The notes under the pieces were generated by a model. That model was given only the letters and a program-made list of their open reading frames with translations. It had not been told where the DNA came from and did no database searches. The position numbers and the translations under genes were made by a program. DNA of 64,000 nucleotides from Hyphomicrobiales bacterium (GTDB lineage: Bacteria > Pseudomonadota > Alphaproteobacteria > Rhizobiales > Rhizobiaceae): the NCBI GenBank assembly GCA_021775415.1, contig JAJFHV010000010.1, positions 372,001 through 436,000 of the forward strand, in the 5' to 3' direction. Position 1 is the first letter of the stretch; the number at the start of each line of letters is the position of its first letter. Of this stretch, positions 1-9,041 are shown in pieces.

Positions 1-838
1 CAACAGATTTTGCGCCCTTGTATCGGGCTTCGGTGTAAAAATGAGCGTCAGGCGTCCGCGTTTGCGGCACATTGGATCCCCACAACATCAGGAAACCTGA
101 ATTGTACCAGTCGGCCGATTCCGGCACGTCGGTTTGCTCACCCCAGGTCATAGGAGACGCCGGAGGAAGATCGCAATACCAGTCATAAAATGACATGCAA
201 ACACCACCCATCAAAGACAGATAACGTGATCCTGCTGCGTAAGAGACCATCGACATGGCCGGGATTGGCGAAAAGCCGATGATCCGGTCCGGACCCCATT
301 TTTTCGCTGTATAGGCATTGGCTGCGGCAATGATTTCATTGACCTCATCCCAGGTCGCACGAACAAAGCCACCATGGCCGCGTATCTGGATGTAATCATC
401 CCGCTTCGCAGGATCTTCCTGAATTGCTGCCCAAGCACCAACCGGCGTTTTGACCACGCGTTCCTTGCGCCACAACTTTAAAAGGCGCGAACGAATGAGG
501 GGGTGCTTTACCCGATTGGCGGAATACATGTACCAGCTGTAACTAGCACCGCGCGAACAGCCGCGAGGTTCGTGGTTCGGTAAGTCAGGTCGGGTGCGCG
601 GATAATCGGTCTGTTGGGTTTCCCACGTGACAATGCCGCCTTTGACGTAAATTTTCCACGAACATGAGCCGGTGCAATTTGCACCATGGGTAGAACGCAC
701 AATTTTGTCATGCTGCCAGCGCTTGCGATAGCCATCTTCCCAATCCCGGTTTTCATTGGTGGTTACGCCGTGGCCTTTCGAAAAAGTGCCAGTATTCTTT
801 CTGGCCAGGAAATTCAGGCGGTCTAGTAGATGACTCAT
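1..838 (-). CDS. narG: Respiratory nitrate reductase alpha subunit, N-terminal part (cut by window edge)
   Basis: Encodes the first ~279 residues of the molybdopterin catalytic subunit of membrane-bound nitrate reductase (nitrate to nitrite at the cytoplasmic face, electrons from quinol through NarH and NarI). It reads from [14 protein letters not shown] and carries the NarG-type His-plus-Cys cluster motif [11 protein letters not shown] near residues 49-59, whose His is the unusual ligand of the FS0 [4Fe-4S] cluster. The [21 protein letters not shown] region is typical of NarG. AAGGAAAA precedes the ATG. It lies 75 bp after narK2 on the same strand, so it is probably the third gene of a narK1-narK2-narGHJI operon that continues left of the window. 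Only the C-terminal part is missing. Confidence 0.95.
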   Translation of the reverse strand, partial: MSHLLDRLNFLARKNTGTFSKGHGVTTNENRDWEDGYRKRWQHDKIVRSTHGANCTGSCSWKIYVKGGIVTWETQQTDYPRTRPDLPNHEPRGCSRGASYSWYMYSANRVKHPLIRSRLLKLWRKERVVKTPVGAWAAIQEDPAKRDDYIQIRGHGGFVRATWDEVNEIIAAANAYTAKKWGPDRIIGFSPIPAMSMVSYAAGSRYLSLMGGVCMSFYDWYCDLPPASPMTWGEQTDVPESADWYNSGFLMLWGSNVPQTRTPDAHFYTEARYKGAKSV

Positions 839-913
839 TTTATTTTCCTTCAGGTATTCTATTGAAACTCTGTCCGGTGGGGCTCTTCGCCCCACCGATT
901 GATAGAGCTGTGG

Positions 914-2521
914 TCACGGGTTCTGGACGTAGGCGTTCTTGCGCAGATAGAACCACCAGTTGATGATGATGCAGATGGTGTAGAAAGCAGCAAAGCCGTA
1001 AAGCGCGATTTCCGGGGTCGCGAGTTTAATCTGTTCGCCCAGCACTTTCGGGATGATGAAAGCACCGTAAGCAGCAACAGCTGATGTCCAACCTAGAACC
1101 GGTCCAGCCTGCTCCTTGTCGAACACAATTGCGATTGTTCGGAAGGTCGAGCCGTTGCCAATACCTGTTGCGGTAAACAGGACCAAAAACAGCAACAGGA
1201 AGGGCACAAAATACTGTTCAGGTGTCGCCGACGCGTAGGCCTGTTGCATGAAATAGGCTACACCCAGCGCACTGGCCACCATGACGACAGAGATGATCTG
1301 TGTGACTTTCGCTCCACCCATCTTGTCTGAAATCATTCCACCAACTGGGCGGATAAGTGCTCCGATGAATGGTCCCATCCAGGCATACATCAGGGCACTT
1401 GGGCCATTCACATTGACCGTGTTGTGGGTCAATACGCCGTCAACCATTACGTGTTGGAAGCCAAAGATAACCTTGATAGCCAGAGCAAAAGCTGCCGAAT
1501 ACCCGATGAAAGAACCAAAGGTCATTGTGTAGATGATGGTCATCGCCCAAGTGTGTTTGTTACCGAAAATCTGGTATTGGTGATGAAGGCTCTTGCCCAC
1601 TTGTCCGGGGATCAAGCGCAGCAGCAATACAGTCGCAGCAATCACCAATGGCAACACAAGCCATTTGCTGACATTGAAACCTGAACCTCCGACACCGGCT
1701 GGAAGCATCAACCACAACCCACAAGCGGCAGTGAAAAATCCGATCACCAGCATGAAGGTGATGATTGCAAATGCGCTAACGGGATTACCGATGTCCGGCG
1801 AAACATGTCTGTCACGGATGTTGTTCATTCCAAACCAACCGGCAAATGCCAGCGGGATGAGAAACACCAGCCAGATATACCCGGCGTTGTGAATGTATGT
1901 GTCCGTGCCTGCGGGAATTTTGCCAATCAACGTGCCACTTGAATTCTGTAGGGTAAGTGGATCACCGCCAAAGATCGCCATCGTCATGGCAAGCGGCACC
2001 AGTATTTGCATGGTGGTGACACCAAAGTTTCCAAGACCTGCATTCATGCCCAGTGAATAACCCTGCATTTTCTTGGGAAAGAAGAAGCTGATATTGGACA
2101 TGGAAGAGGCAAAGTTGCCGCCGCCAATGCCGGATAAAAAGGCCAGGATCTGGAACTGCCAAAGCGGCGTGTTGGGATCCTGCAATGCAAAGCCTGCACC
2201 AGCAGCCGGTATCATCAACAACGCTGTGGTGAAGAAAATCGTGTTTCTACCACCGGCAATGCGGATGAAGAACGTGCTGGGTATGCGCAATGTTGCACCG
2301 GTCAACCCGGCGATTGCCGCCAGGGTAAAGAGCTCTGATTTTTCGAACGGAAAGCCCAGATTGAGCATCTGAACGGTGATGATGCCCCAGTATAGCCATA
2401 CAGCAAAGCCGCAGAGCAGACTGGGGATTGAAATCCAGAGATTGCGGTTGGCAATTGCCTTACCCTCTTTTTTCCAAAGGGCTTGATCTTCTGGATCCCA
2501 GTTGCGCAGGTCTTGTCCCAA
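914..2521 (-). CDS. narK2: Nitrate/nitrite transporter, NarK2 type (MFS)
   Basis: 535-residue major facilitator transporter with about 12-14 membrane helices. Family signatures visible are an Arg in TM2 (R79, GATLRIPSTFF), the glycine-rich nitrate signature around FLSGIGGGNFASSMSNISFF with GMNAGLGNFG, and a second Arg in GALIRPVGGMISDKMGG. This type (NarK2/NarU-like) is expected to exchange nitrate for nitrite during nitrate respiration. The start is TTG, not ATG: AAGGAGAAGAAA lies directly in front and the reading MGQDLRNWDPED is natural. It follows narK1 by 61 bp and precedes narG. In Paracoccus the two NarK types are fused in one protein; here they are separate genes. Confidence 0.93.
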   Translation of the reverse strand: MGQDLRNWDPEDQALWKKEGKAIANRNLWISIPSLLCGFAVWLYWGIITVQMLNLGFPFEKSELFTLAAIAGLTGATLRIPSTFFIRIAGGRNTIFFTTALLMIPAAGAGFALQDPNTPLWQFQILAFLSGIGGGNFASSMSNISFFFPKKMQGYSLGMNAGLGNFGVTTMQILVPLAMTMAIFGGDPLTLQNSSGTLIGKIPAGTDTYIHNAGYIWLVFLIPLAFAGWFGMNNIRDRHVSPDIGNPVSAFAIITFMLVIGFFTAACGLWLMLPAGVGGSGFNVSKWLVLPLVIAATVLLLRLIPGQVGKSLHHQYQIFGNKHTWAMTIIYTMTFGSFIGYSAAFALAIKVIFGFQHVMVDGVLTHNTVNVNGPSALMYAWMGPFIGALIRPVGGMISDKMGGAKVTQIISVVMVASALGVAYFMQQAYASATPEQYFVPFLLLFLVLFTATGIGNGSTFRTIAIVFDKEQAGPVLGWTSAVAAYGAFIIPKVLGEQIKLATPEIALYGFAAFYTICIIINWWFYLRKNAYVQNP

Positions 2522-2582
2522 TTTCTTCTCCTTATCGCGTTAGCTCAGACACTGACTGCAACATTGCAGCCAGACGATTTTC

Positions 2583-3950
2583 TTATTCAGCGGGATTTGC
2601 TTGTTTTGTCCCAGCCCTTTTGCCCCCCTCCGCGAGGGGTTTGGGCAAAGGTTTATCCGGTACATCCGAAAGGTATTTTTCTTCACCAAGTGCTGGGTGG
2701 CGTTTGCGCTCCATCCGACGGATGGCGACGTGCATCCAAATTGTTGAAACTGCGACAAGCACAAACATCAACATGTAAGGGGCAGTCCAAACACCCGTAA
2801 GGTCGAGTAGGATTCCGAAGGCGATGGGCAGGAAAAACCCACCAAGCCCGCCGATCATGCCTACAAGACCACCTACGGAACCTACGTGGTGAGGGTAATA
2901 GACAGGAATGTGTTTATAGACGGCAGCCTTGCCCAGGCTCATGACGAAACCAAGAACCACGGTCATCGTCACAAACAATGTGAGATTGGTTCCCATGGTA
3001 AAGCTGATCGGACCCTTGATACCCTGGACGGTGTAACTGGTCTGCGGATAACTCATCAAAAACAGACAAACGAGAGAAACGAAGAAGGTCAGATACATAA
3101 CGTATCGGGCCCCCCATTTATCCGACATCCAACCACCCAAAGCACGGAAAACTGACCCGGGAAGAGAGTAGAAACCTGCAAAAACGCCAGCGGTTGTCAG
3201 AGGCAATCCATAGGCACCGACATAATAACGAGGCAGGAAGGAAGCGAGAGCGACGAACGCGCCAAACACAAAGAAGTAGTATGTGGCAAAGCGCCAAACC
3301 TGAATATCTTTAAGCGGTGCCAATTGTTGGCTTGCCGAAACCGGTTTTGCGCCAGTTTTCTTGCGGGCTTGATGGGCTGGGTCATTCTTGGCAAGCAGAT
3401 AAAACAGCACTGCTGTTATCGCTAGCACAATGGCGTAGACACGGGCTGTGTCTTCCCAACCAAGTGCTACTACCAGAAACGGTGCGGCAAAGTTCGTAAC
3501 AGCAGCGCCGACGTTGCCCGCACCGAATATTCCCAAGGCTGTGCCCTGATGCTCCTTTTCAAACCACTGGGAGACATAGGCCACCCCAACAATGAACGAG
3601 CCGCCTGCAAGACCAAGACCAAGTGCAGCAACCAGAAATATCTCGTAAGTTTGAACCGATGTTAGCAGCCAGACGGCAATTGCGGTTACAATCATTTGGA
3701 GAGGGAACATAATGCGCCCGCCAAATTGCTCGGTCCACACACCCAAAAAGATGCGACTCACAGATCCCGTTAGCACTGGGGTTGCGACAAGAAGGCCGAA
3801 CTGGGTGTCATTTAACCCGAGGTCTGCTTTGATCTTTACACCAATGATTGAAAAAATTGTCCAAACTGCAAAACACACCGTGAAGGCAAAAGTGCTTAGG
3901 CCTAGTGCACGGTTCTGGTCCGAACGGGTTACCCCTTCCAACGTGTGCAT
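2583..3950 (-). CDS. narK1: Nitrate transporter, NarK1 type (MFS)
   Basis: 455-residue major facilitator protein with 12 predicted helices. R66 in TM2 (LTGSVSRIFLG) and the second conserved Arg in LPGSVFRALGGWMSDKWG are the substrate arginines of the nitrate/nitrite porter family. NarK1-type members are generally nitrate/proton symporters that prime uptake before the NarK2 exchanger takes over; that role is inferred from family. It is the first gene of the nar transcription unit. A perfect FNR-type box lies 71-84 bp upstream (4021-4034), placing the operon under oxygen control. The C-terminal ~40 residues are basic and hydrophilic. Confidence 0.92.
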   Translation of the reverse strand: MHTLEGVTRSDQNRALGLSTFAFTVCFAVWTIFSIIGVKIKADLGLNDTQFGLLVATPVLTGSVSRIFLGVWTEQFGGRIMFPLQMIVTAIAVWLLTSVQTYEIFLVAALGLGLAGGSFIVGVAYVSQWFEKEHQGTALGIFGAGNVGAAVTNFAAPFLVVALGWEDTARVYAIVLAITAVLFYLLAKNDPAHQARKKTGAKPVSASQQLAPLKDIQVWRFATYYFFVFGAFVALASFLPRYYVGAYGLPLTTAGVFAGFYSLPGSVFRALGGWMSDKWGARYVMYLTFFVSLVCLFLMSYPQTSYTVQGIKGPISFTMGTNLTLFVTMTVVLGFVMSLGKAAVYKHIPVYYPHHVGSVGGLVGMIGGLGGFFLPIAFGILLDLTGVWTAPYMLMFVLVAVSTIWMHVAIRRMERKRHPALGEEKYLSDVPDKPLPKPLAEGGKRAGTKQANPAE

Positions 3951-4020
3951 CGAAACTATCCCCTTTGTGTAACGGTAAATTCGATTTACCAGAGGATATT
4001 TGGCTGAAATCCATTATGAG

Positions 4021-4034
4021 TTGATTTGGATCAA
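4021..4034. promoter_or_regulatory. FNR/Anr/FixK-type box, nar operon
   Basis: TTGATttggATCAA is a perfect match to TTGAT-N4-ATCAA. Its centre is 77 bp before the narK1 start, so class II activation (-41.5) would put transcription start near 3986. It could also affect the divergent VIT gene, whose start is 179 bp away. Confidence 0.85.
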
Positions 4035-4206
4035 GCAGACAGAATTTATTCTAAAAAAGGAGTGCTGTCCGGAATAACCACCGTAGTCGCGTGAGCGATC
4101 TGGCCAATTGACTTGCCGATGCATCATTAGATGTTTGCGCTTTAGTTTTGGTCAACGGCAAACTACCGGGCACCAACAGGCAAAATGAAAAGTACTGGAA
4201 AACATT

Positions 4207-4920
4207 ATGGAACATGGGCATTCGACCACAGAAATTCGTGAACGCTTAAGTGGAAAGCCCAGGCAAAGCTATTTGGGTGATTTTATCTACGGCGGGATTG
4301 ACGGCACGGTGACAACATTTGCAATTGTCGCTGGTGTCGAAGGGGCGGGATTTTCACCTACAATCATCCTTGCGCTGGGAATCGCTAATATTCTTGCTGA
4401 TGGATTTTCCATGGCAGCAAGCAATTATTCCGGCACTAAGGCAGAACTGGACAATGCCCACAGACTGCGCGAGGTCGAAAGGCGCCATATACGAGAAACC
4501 CCAGAGGGTGAACGGGAAGAGGTTCGCGAGATTTTCCGCCAGAAAGGTTTGAGCGAAACCTCACTGAACCAGGCAACCGAAGCCATTACTTCGGATCAGG
4601 AAACCTGGATCAATTTCATGCTTAGTGAAGAGTATGGAGTTTCCGGCATAAACAAAAACCCGATGCGCTCCGCATTGATGACTTTTGCAGCTTTCCTCAT
4701 TTGTGGATTGGTACCGCTGGTACCGTTCATTACTTCATCCCCTTCTGCATTTGCATATTCGGCAGTTGCGACAAGCATTACATTTTTCGCAATCGGCGCA
4801 GCAAAAAGCGTGTGGTCTCTGGTTTCATGGTGGCGCTCAGGGCTGGAAACATTGGCAATCGGTTCGAGTGCAGCAGCAATCGCATACGCTGCAGGATATG
4901 CTGTTAGTTATTTCAGTTGA
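4207..4920 (+). CDS. VIT1/CCC1-family iron/manganese transporter
   Basis: 237 residues. An N-terminal SYLGDFIYGGIDGTVTTFAIVAGV segment is the hallmark first helix of the VIT/CCC1 family (vacuolar iron transporter-like), followed by LADGFSMAASNYSGTKAE, a hydrophilic helical metal-binding stretch (about residues 75-145, rich in Glu and Arg), and three more helices at 155-237. Family members export or sequester Fe2+ or Mn2+ across a membrane; in bacteria they probably act as metal/proton exchangers. It lies between the nar FNR box and the next FNR box at 4922. Metal handling alongside an anaerobic respiratory operon fits a ferrous-iron role, but the substrate is not evident from sequence. Confidence 0.88.
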   Translation: MEHGHSTTEIRERLSGKPRQSYLGDFIYGGIDGTVTTFAIVAGVEGAGFSPTIILALGIANILADGFSMAASNYSGTKAELDNAHRLREVERRHIRETPEGEREEVREIFRQKGLSETSLNQATEAITSDQETWINFMLSEEYGVSGINKNPMRSALMTFAAFLICGLVPLVPFITSSPSAFAYSAVATSITFFAIGAAKSVWSLVSWWRSGLETLAIGSSAAAIAYAAGYAVSYFS

Positions 4921-4921
4921 T

Positions 4922-4935
4922 TTGATCAACATCAA
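4922..4935. promoter_or_regulatory. FNR/Anr/FixK-type box
   Basis: TTGATcaacATCAA, perfect match, centred about 61 bp before the ATG at 4990. It sits just after the VIT stop codon, so it most likely drives the host-attachment-family gene. Confidence 0.82.
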
Positions 4936-4989
4936 TTCACTGATGGCGCTTATCTGCGACACTTTTGTGGATAGGAGAGGTGTGCACTG

Positions 4990-5426
4990 ATGAAACCCAT
5001 TATAACCTGGATACTCATTGCAGATGCCGGTTCGGCAAGAATTGTGGAAAACCGCGGGGCCGGCAAGGGGCTTTGGCAGTTGGAAAACAAGGTTTTTCGA
5101 CCTCCCGAAAACAATGCACTTGCGGATCAGGAGGGCCGTACATTTAACAGCGGATCCCCTGCAAGGACAAGCTTGAACCTCATCATGGACAAGAGCCAAC
5201 ACAGCAGGAGTTTATTGCAACGCTTCTCGACACCCTCCTGAAAGATTATGATCGCAAGCAGTTTGACCGGTTAATAATTTGTGCGGCGCCGCCAGTACTT
5301 GGCAAACTGCGTAAGCTACTACCAGCTCCACTCAAATCCAACATTACTGCCGAAATCGACAAGGACCTCACGCATACGCGGACAGACGATCTTCCACGCC
5401 ATTTTGAACATGTCCTGGCAGTTTAA
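4990..5426 (+). pseudogene. Host-attachment-family protein, single frameshift
   Basis: Two reading frames together give one protein of the 'required for attachment to host cells' family (PF10116-like). Frame 1 (4990 to about 5165) reads MKPIITWILIADAGSARIVE through a GRTFNSGSPA motif. Just after 5160-5165 the match moves to another frame, which reads KLEPHHG...QQEF and continues to IICAAPPVLGKLR, AEIDKDLTH and DDLPRHFEHVLAV, ending at TAA 5424-5426. In the first frame translation would run only to 5241 and give an unrelated tail. Joining the frames requires one missing base near GCAAGGACAAG. Both a true inactivating deletion and a sequence error are possible. Proteins of this family often occur in bacterial stress and anaerobic regulons; an FNR-type box lies upstream. 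Confidence 0.8.
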
Positions 5427-5436
5427 TTATTCAAAT

Positions 5437-5450
5437 TTGATCTATCTCAA
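5437..5450. promoter_or_regulatory. Probable FNR-type box (one mismatch)
   Basis: TTGATctatCTCAA matches 9 of 10 consensus positions and is centred about 80 bp before the ATG of the small gene at 5524. Confidence 0.6.
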
Positions 5451-5523
5451 TGCAGGGTTGGGCGCGTCGCGCTAGACCGTCCTACGTCAAAAAACACATC
5501 TTACGAATGAACGGAGAAATTTC

Positions 5524-5679
5524 ATGGCAAAGTCCCTAATTCCTTCGATCTTCGGTGATCACAACAAAAACAACCCTGTGTTTCAATCACCAAGGCGACG
5601 TAAGCTCGCCCGGGTGGCGATGTGCCAGTGCGCTGAACCTCTCCCCCTCCATCAGTGTGCTGGCACCTTAAGAGTGTGA
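5524..5679 (+). pseudogene. Short ORF, possible remnant of an Hsp20-type small heat shock gene
   Basis: A 51-codon frame starts at ATG 5524 after a good ribosome site (GGAG, 7-nt spacing) and below an FNR-like box. The N-terminus MAKSLIPSIFGDHNKNNPVF resembles the start of alphaproteobacterial Hsp20/alpha-crystallin proteins, but after that the protein becomes basic and cysteine-containing with no alpha-crystallin domain and stops at TGA 5677. I infer a gene reduced by an internal deletion that left promoter, ribosome site and first ~20 codons. Resemblance over 20 residues is weak evidence; it could also be an intact small protein. Nothing else is seen between 5427 and 5732. Confidence 0.4.
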
Positions 5680-5732
5680 TCCAAATCATCGTGTTCCGAT
5701 CATGACTGTTTCACTCCAGCACCACTGCGCGC

Positions 5733-7250
5733 TTAACAATTATTTCTTGGCACTTGAATGAGGTTCTCCCAACCCTTTGTGACGAGCGCGCTGATTATCT
5801 GATGCAAACTCGCGTCAAGGTCACTTGAGATCATTCCGGGTCCTGCAAGGTTTGCTGCCTCACCATGCATCCACACAGCGGCACTTGCTGCATCAAAGAA
5901 ACTCATGCCTTGGGCAAGCAATCCGGCGATAATGCCAGCCAGCACATCCCCGCTTCCCGCCGTTGCCAGCCAGGGCGGTGCGTTGGATGCAATCGAAGCA
6001 CGTCCATCAGGAACCGCAACAACCGTATCCGGCCCTTTCAGAACAATAGTTGCCCCACTAGCAACGGCGGCAAGTTTTGCCCGATCAATCTTCGAGACTG
6101 CTTTGTTTTCTTCAGGAAACAGGTGGGCAAATTCTCCCTCGTGAGGGGTCAAAACGGTCGACATATTTTTCGCTTTTATGGCTTCGAAAAGTTTCTGTGG
6201 GGCTTGAGCGAAAGAAGAAAGGGCACCGGCATCCAATACACAAAGCCTGTCGTTCGAAAGAACTTCAAATACCAGTTCCTGTGTTGCTGAACCAACCGGC
6301 AATCCGGGTCCCAACGCAACACAGTTAAAACGTGTATCCGTAAGGATCCCAGAAACTTCGTCGGGTGTATCCGCCTCGCGGAGCATGATCGATGTAAGAT
6401 TAATCGCATTAACCAACACTGCATCTCTTGGACTTGCTACCGTCACAAGTCCGGACCCCACACGTAAACTTGCACCAGCCATAAGTCGAGCAGCTCCCGT
6501 TGCTGTAACTGGACCGGAGATGACAAGGGTGTGGCCTCGACAATATTTGTGACCATCTACCAAGGGTATCGGATAGCTATCGCGCCACTGGTTTGGTGTG
6601 TTTTCAAAAGCTTCCACTGTGATCTTTTTCAAGACGTTTTTTTCGATACCAATTTGTGCGAGGTGTCGTGACCCACAATGAGTACGGCCTGGCAAAAGCA
6701 GGTGACCTGGTTTGTAACGAAAGAATGTAACCGTTGCCGCAGCTTTTATCGCAACGCCCCTGATCGCACCCGTTCTGCCATCAATTCCACTGGGTAAATC
6801 GACTGATAACACCGGCACACCACTATTGTTGATTTCGCTAATCAGAGATGCGGTTTCGCCGATGGCATCTCGATCAAGCCCGGCGCCAAATATTGCATCG
6901 ATTATCAGGTCATACTCTCCAAACTCAGGTTTTTTGGTGACCAGAAAATTGTTTTCCAATCGTTCAAGCGCCAATGCTGCATCGCCGGCGATTTTATCAG
7001 AGTTTCCGTGAACAAAGATATCTGGTTGGGCTTCCGATTTGCCAAGATAATACCCGGCAATCAACCCGTCTCCGCCATTGTTACCAGTGCCGCATATTAT
7101 CAAAATTCTTTTAACTTCCGGAAATATTGATATTGCGAATTTCGCAACTTCACGGCCAGCAACATCCATAAGTTCAATGCCCGGTGTGCCTTCTTTAATC
7201 GTTATCCGATCCGCACACGCCATCTGGGAAGGGACAATTAGCTCATTCAT
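5733..7250 (-). CDS. nnr: Bifunctional NAD(P)H-hydrate epimerase / ADP-dependent dehydratase
   Basis: 505 residues in two domains. The N-terminal YjeF_N epimerase (1 to ~215) has GTGNNGGDGL (about 54-63) and the DLPSGIDGRTG loop. The C-terminal ribokinase-like dehydratase (~220-505) has LTPHEGEFAHLFPE and the nucleotide-binding motif TAGSGDVLAGIIAGLLAQG. Together they repair damaged R- and S-NAD(P)H hydrates to NAD(P)H. The ATG at 7250 overlaps the end of the upstream M50 protease gene by 8 bp, so the two genes are co-translated and share its FNR-type promoter. In many bacteria nnr is constitutive; placement in an FNR-controlled operon is noteworthy. Confidence 0.95.
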   Translation of the reverse strand: MNELIVPSQMACADRITIKEGTPGIELMDVAGREVAKFAISIFPEVKRILIICGTGNNGGDGLIAGYYLGKSEAQPDIFVHGNSDKIAGDAALALERLENNFLVTKKPEFGEYDLIIDAIFGAGLDRDAIGETASLISEINNSGVPVLSVDLPSGIDGRTGAIRGVAIKAAATVTFFRYKPGHLLLPGRTHCGSRHLAQIGIEKNVLKKITVEAFENTPNQWRDSYPIPLVDGHKYCRGHTLVISGPVTATGAARLMAGASLRVGSGLVTVASPRDAVLVNAINLTSIMLREADTPDEVSGILTDTRFNCVALGPGLPVGSATQELVFEVLSNDRLCVLDAGALSSFAQAPQKLFEAIKAKNMSTVLTPHEGEFAHLFPEENKAVSKIDRAKLAAVASGATIVLKGPDTVVAVPDGRASIASNAPPWLATAGSGDVLAGIIAGLLAQGMSFFDAASAAVWMHGEAANLAGPGMISSDLDASLHQIISALVTKGWENLIQVPRNNC

Positions 7251-8418
7251 ATATCGCCGATTTTCTCTTTCCTATCGTCTCTGCATTCGATGTTGGCGCC
7301 AATCCACTTCGTATTGCAAGATAAGACATCAGGTCAGCAAATGAAATTACTCCTTGCAATCGCCCTTCCTTGGCGATCAGAATCTTGCGGCGTCCGGTTT
7401 TTGCCATCTGGGTAAAAATATCCTGCATTGGAGTGTCCGGTAAAAATGTGTTGCTGTTGTCTGAGGCGACATAAATGTCGCTGAGCTTTGTATCTGACCA
7501 GTTTTCTCTATCAATAGTCTGAACCATTGCTGCATCAACATATCCAAGCAAATGCCCTTCCTCGACCACGGGTATGAAGCTGATACTTTTTTGCAGAATG
7601 ACGGTATCAACCAAAGACTGAACCGAGTCTCCAGGTTTCGCAATCCAGGGAGTTTTGGTCATCAGGGAATGTACAGTCTGACCTTTCAGGATTTGTTTGA
7701 TGACCAGATCTTCATAACTCGACCGTGATGCACCCAATATGAAAAACCCGATTAGAATTTGCCAAAGCCCACCCATTGTTTGAGACATAAACAGCGAAAC
7801 CAATCCCACAGCCATAAGAAAAATTGCAAACGCGATCCCAATGCGACTGGCGATGCGTGTGGCAGTCATAAGATCGTTTTTGAAATGCCAAATTGCAGCA
7901 CGCAATACACGTCCACCATCAAGCGGAAATGCGGGAACCAAATTAAAAAGAGCCAGCACAAGATTAATCAGCGCAAGATACCCAAACAGGGAAATAATCA
8001 GCGGTGAAGCACCCACTGCAGGAAGAATCCCTTGTGTAGTGTAGAAAACCCCTGCCAAAGCAATGCTCATGAGAGGCCCTACGATAGCGATCCAGAATTC
8101 TGATGCCGCATTTCTTGGGTTTTGTTCAAGCTCTGCAACGCCACCGAAAATGAATAGAGTTATGCCTCCAACTTTCAGGTCAAACATCCGTGCCACAAGC
8201 GAGTGTGAGAGTTCATGAAGTATCAAGGACACAAACAACCCCAGCATGGCGATAATGCTGATTCCGATGTAATCGAAACGGTTTAGCCCTGGAAGTTCCA
8301 CTGGAAAATAGGAGGTCGAGAGACTCCACACAATTAGGGCTGCAATGATCAACCAACTGGGATCAACACGAATCCGGAATCCAAATATCTCGAAAAGGTC
8401 AACAGCGTTTTTGAACAT
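7243..8418 (-). CDS. Site-2 protease family (M50) membrane metalloprotease with CBS pair
   Basis: 391 residues. About six membrane helices (1-230) contain the zinc motif HELSH (H68, E69, H72) and the second-metal motif NLVPAFPLDGGR (D167), so the catalytic residues are intact. The C-terminal part (~240-375) is a CBS domain pair, which in related proteases senses adenine nucleotides. The family cleaves membrane proteins within the bilayer, for example anti-sigma factors; the substrate here is unknown. The start has AGGA 6 nt upstream. A perfect FNR-type box lies 69 bp before the start and nnr overlaps the 3' end. S2P-CBS genes are commonly found beside stress proteins in anaerobic islands. Confidence 0.92.
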   Translation of the reverse strand: MFKNAVDLFEIFGFRIRVDPSWLIIAALIVWSLSTSYFPVELPGLNRFDYIGISIIAMLGLFVSLILHELSHSLVARMFDLKVGGITLFIFGGVAELEQNPRNAASEFWIAIVGPLMSIALAGVFYTTQGILPAVGASPLIISLFGYLALINLVLALFNLVPAFPLDGGRVLRAAIWHFKNDLMTATRIASRIGIAFAIFLMAVGLVSLFMSQTMGGLWQILIGFFILGASRSSYEDLVIKQILKGQTVHSLMTKTPWIAKPGDSVQSLVDTVILQKSISFIPVVEEGHLLGYVDAAMVQTIDRENWSDTKLSDIYVASDNSNTFLPDTPMQDIFTQMAKTGRRKILIAKEGRLQGVISFADLMSYLAIRSGLAPTSNAETIGKRKSAIYE

Positions 8419-8486
8419 TGCCTGTCCTGAGTTTGTAAGTTTGTTCGCCTCCGCTGTGAGTATTGAATGATTTGTCAGTCGTGAGA

Positions 8487-8500
8487 TTGATCTCTATCAA
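8487..8500. promoter_or_regulatory. FNR/Anr/FixK-type box
   Basis: TTGATctctATCAA, perfect match, centred about 75 bp before the M50 protease start codon; likely controls the protease-nnr operon. Confidence 0.83.
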
Positions 8501-8554
8501 AATAAAGAAGAAAAAACCAAACCGGCATAAGTCATCCCACATCCAAATGATCGA

Positions 8555-8854
8555 TTAGCAAACAACGATCTCACACGCCTTAATTACAAACGTCTCCTGC
8601 GGCTCAATGCGATGCGCGTCCAGTATTCGACCGTCTTCACATTTCAAGCGAGCTTCATAGAAAAGTTTGCCGCCAACTTTGCCTTCATGTGTTTTGATAT
8701 ATTTATCAACTTTGCATTCGTTTTCCACGGCCAGTTGCCAGGTCAAATCTTCCAACCAGGATGGATCCGCCGATTGGGCAAATCCTATCATTGAAAGAGC
8801 CATAATGGAGCTGGCGGTGCAAAAAACCCGAAGCATTTGGATCAGAAACGACAT
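8555..8854 (-). CDS. Small secreted four-cysteine protein (paralogue of 19258-19548)
   Basis: 99 residues from the ATG at 8854, chosen because GAGG lies 6 nt upstream; longer starts (8866, or TTG 8878) have poorer ribosome sites. An N-terminal hydrophobic segment ending ...MIGFAQSADPSW looks like a Sec signal peptide. The mature part shares a clear pattern with the protein at 19258: WL-x2-L-x2-QL-x3-EC(K), Y, EGK-x-GG-x2-(F/Y)YEAR-x2-C-x-DGR, DA-x-R, then C-x3-(V/I)C at the very end. Four cysteines are at equivalent places, consistent with two disulphides in the periplasm. I do not recognise the family. An FNR-like box is about 108 bp upstream. Confidence 0.75.
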   Translation of the reverse strand: MSFLIQMLRVFCTASSIMALSMIGFAQSADPSWLEDLTWQLAVENECKVDKYIKTHEGKVGGKLFYEARLKCEDGRILDAHRIEPQETFVIKACEIVVC

Positions 8855-8955
8855 GAAAAACCTCATCGGTGTGCTCAATCAATTTCCAACACATGTTGAA
8901 AAGTTCTTTATGTGCCAGGATCGACTGGAGACTAATTCATCGTCCGATAAGTACC

Positions 8956-8969
8956 TTGATGTGGGTCAA
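8956..8969. promoter_or_regulatory. Probable FNR-type box (one mismatch)
   Basis: TTGATgtggGTCAA matches 9 of 10 positions. It lies between divergent genes: centred about 80 bp before the APC permease start (plus) and about 108 bp before the small secreted protein (minus), so it may serve either or both. Confidence 0.65.
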
Positions 8970-9041
8970 TCTGTTTGGATGTCCTGTGTGCGATGATTAC
9001 AAGGCCATTCAATTTTAATACAAATTCCTCAAGGTGCTCAG

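Noticed and set aside
5733-6424. Plus-strand frames of 80-141 codons over the nnr C-terminal domain
   Set aside because: Antisense to a well-conserved enzyme; no ribosome site and no family resemblance.
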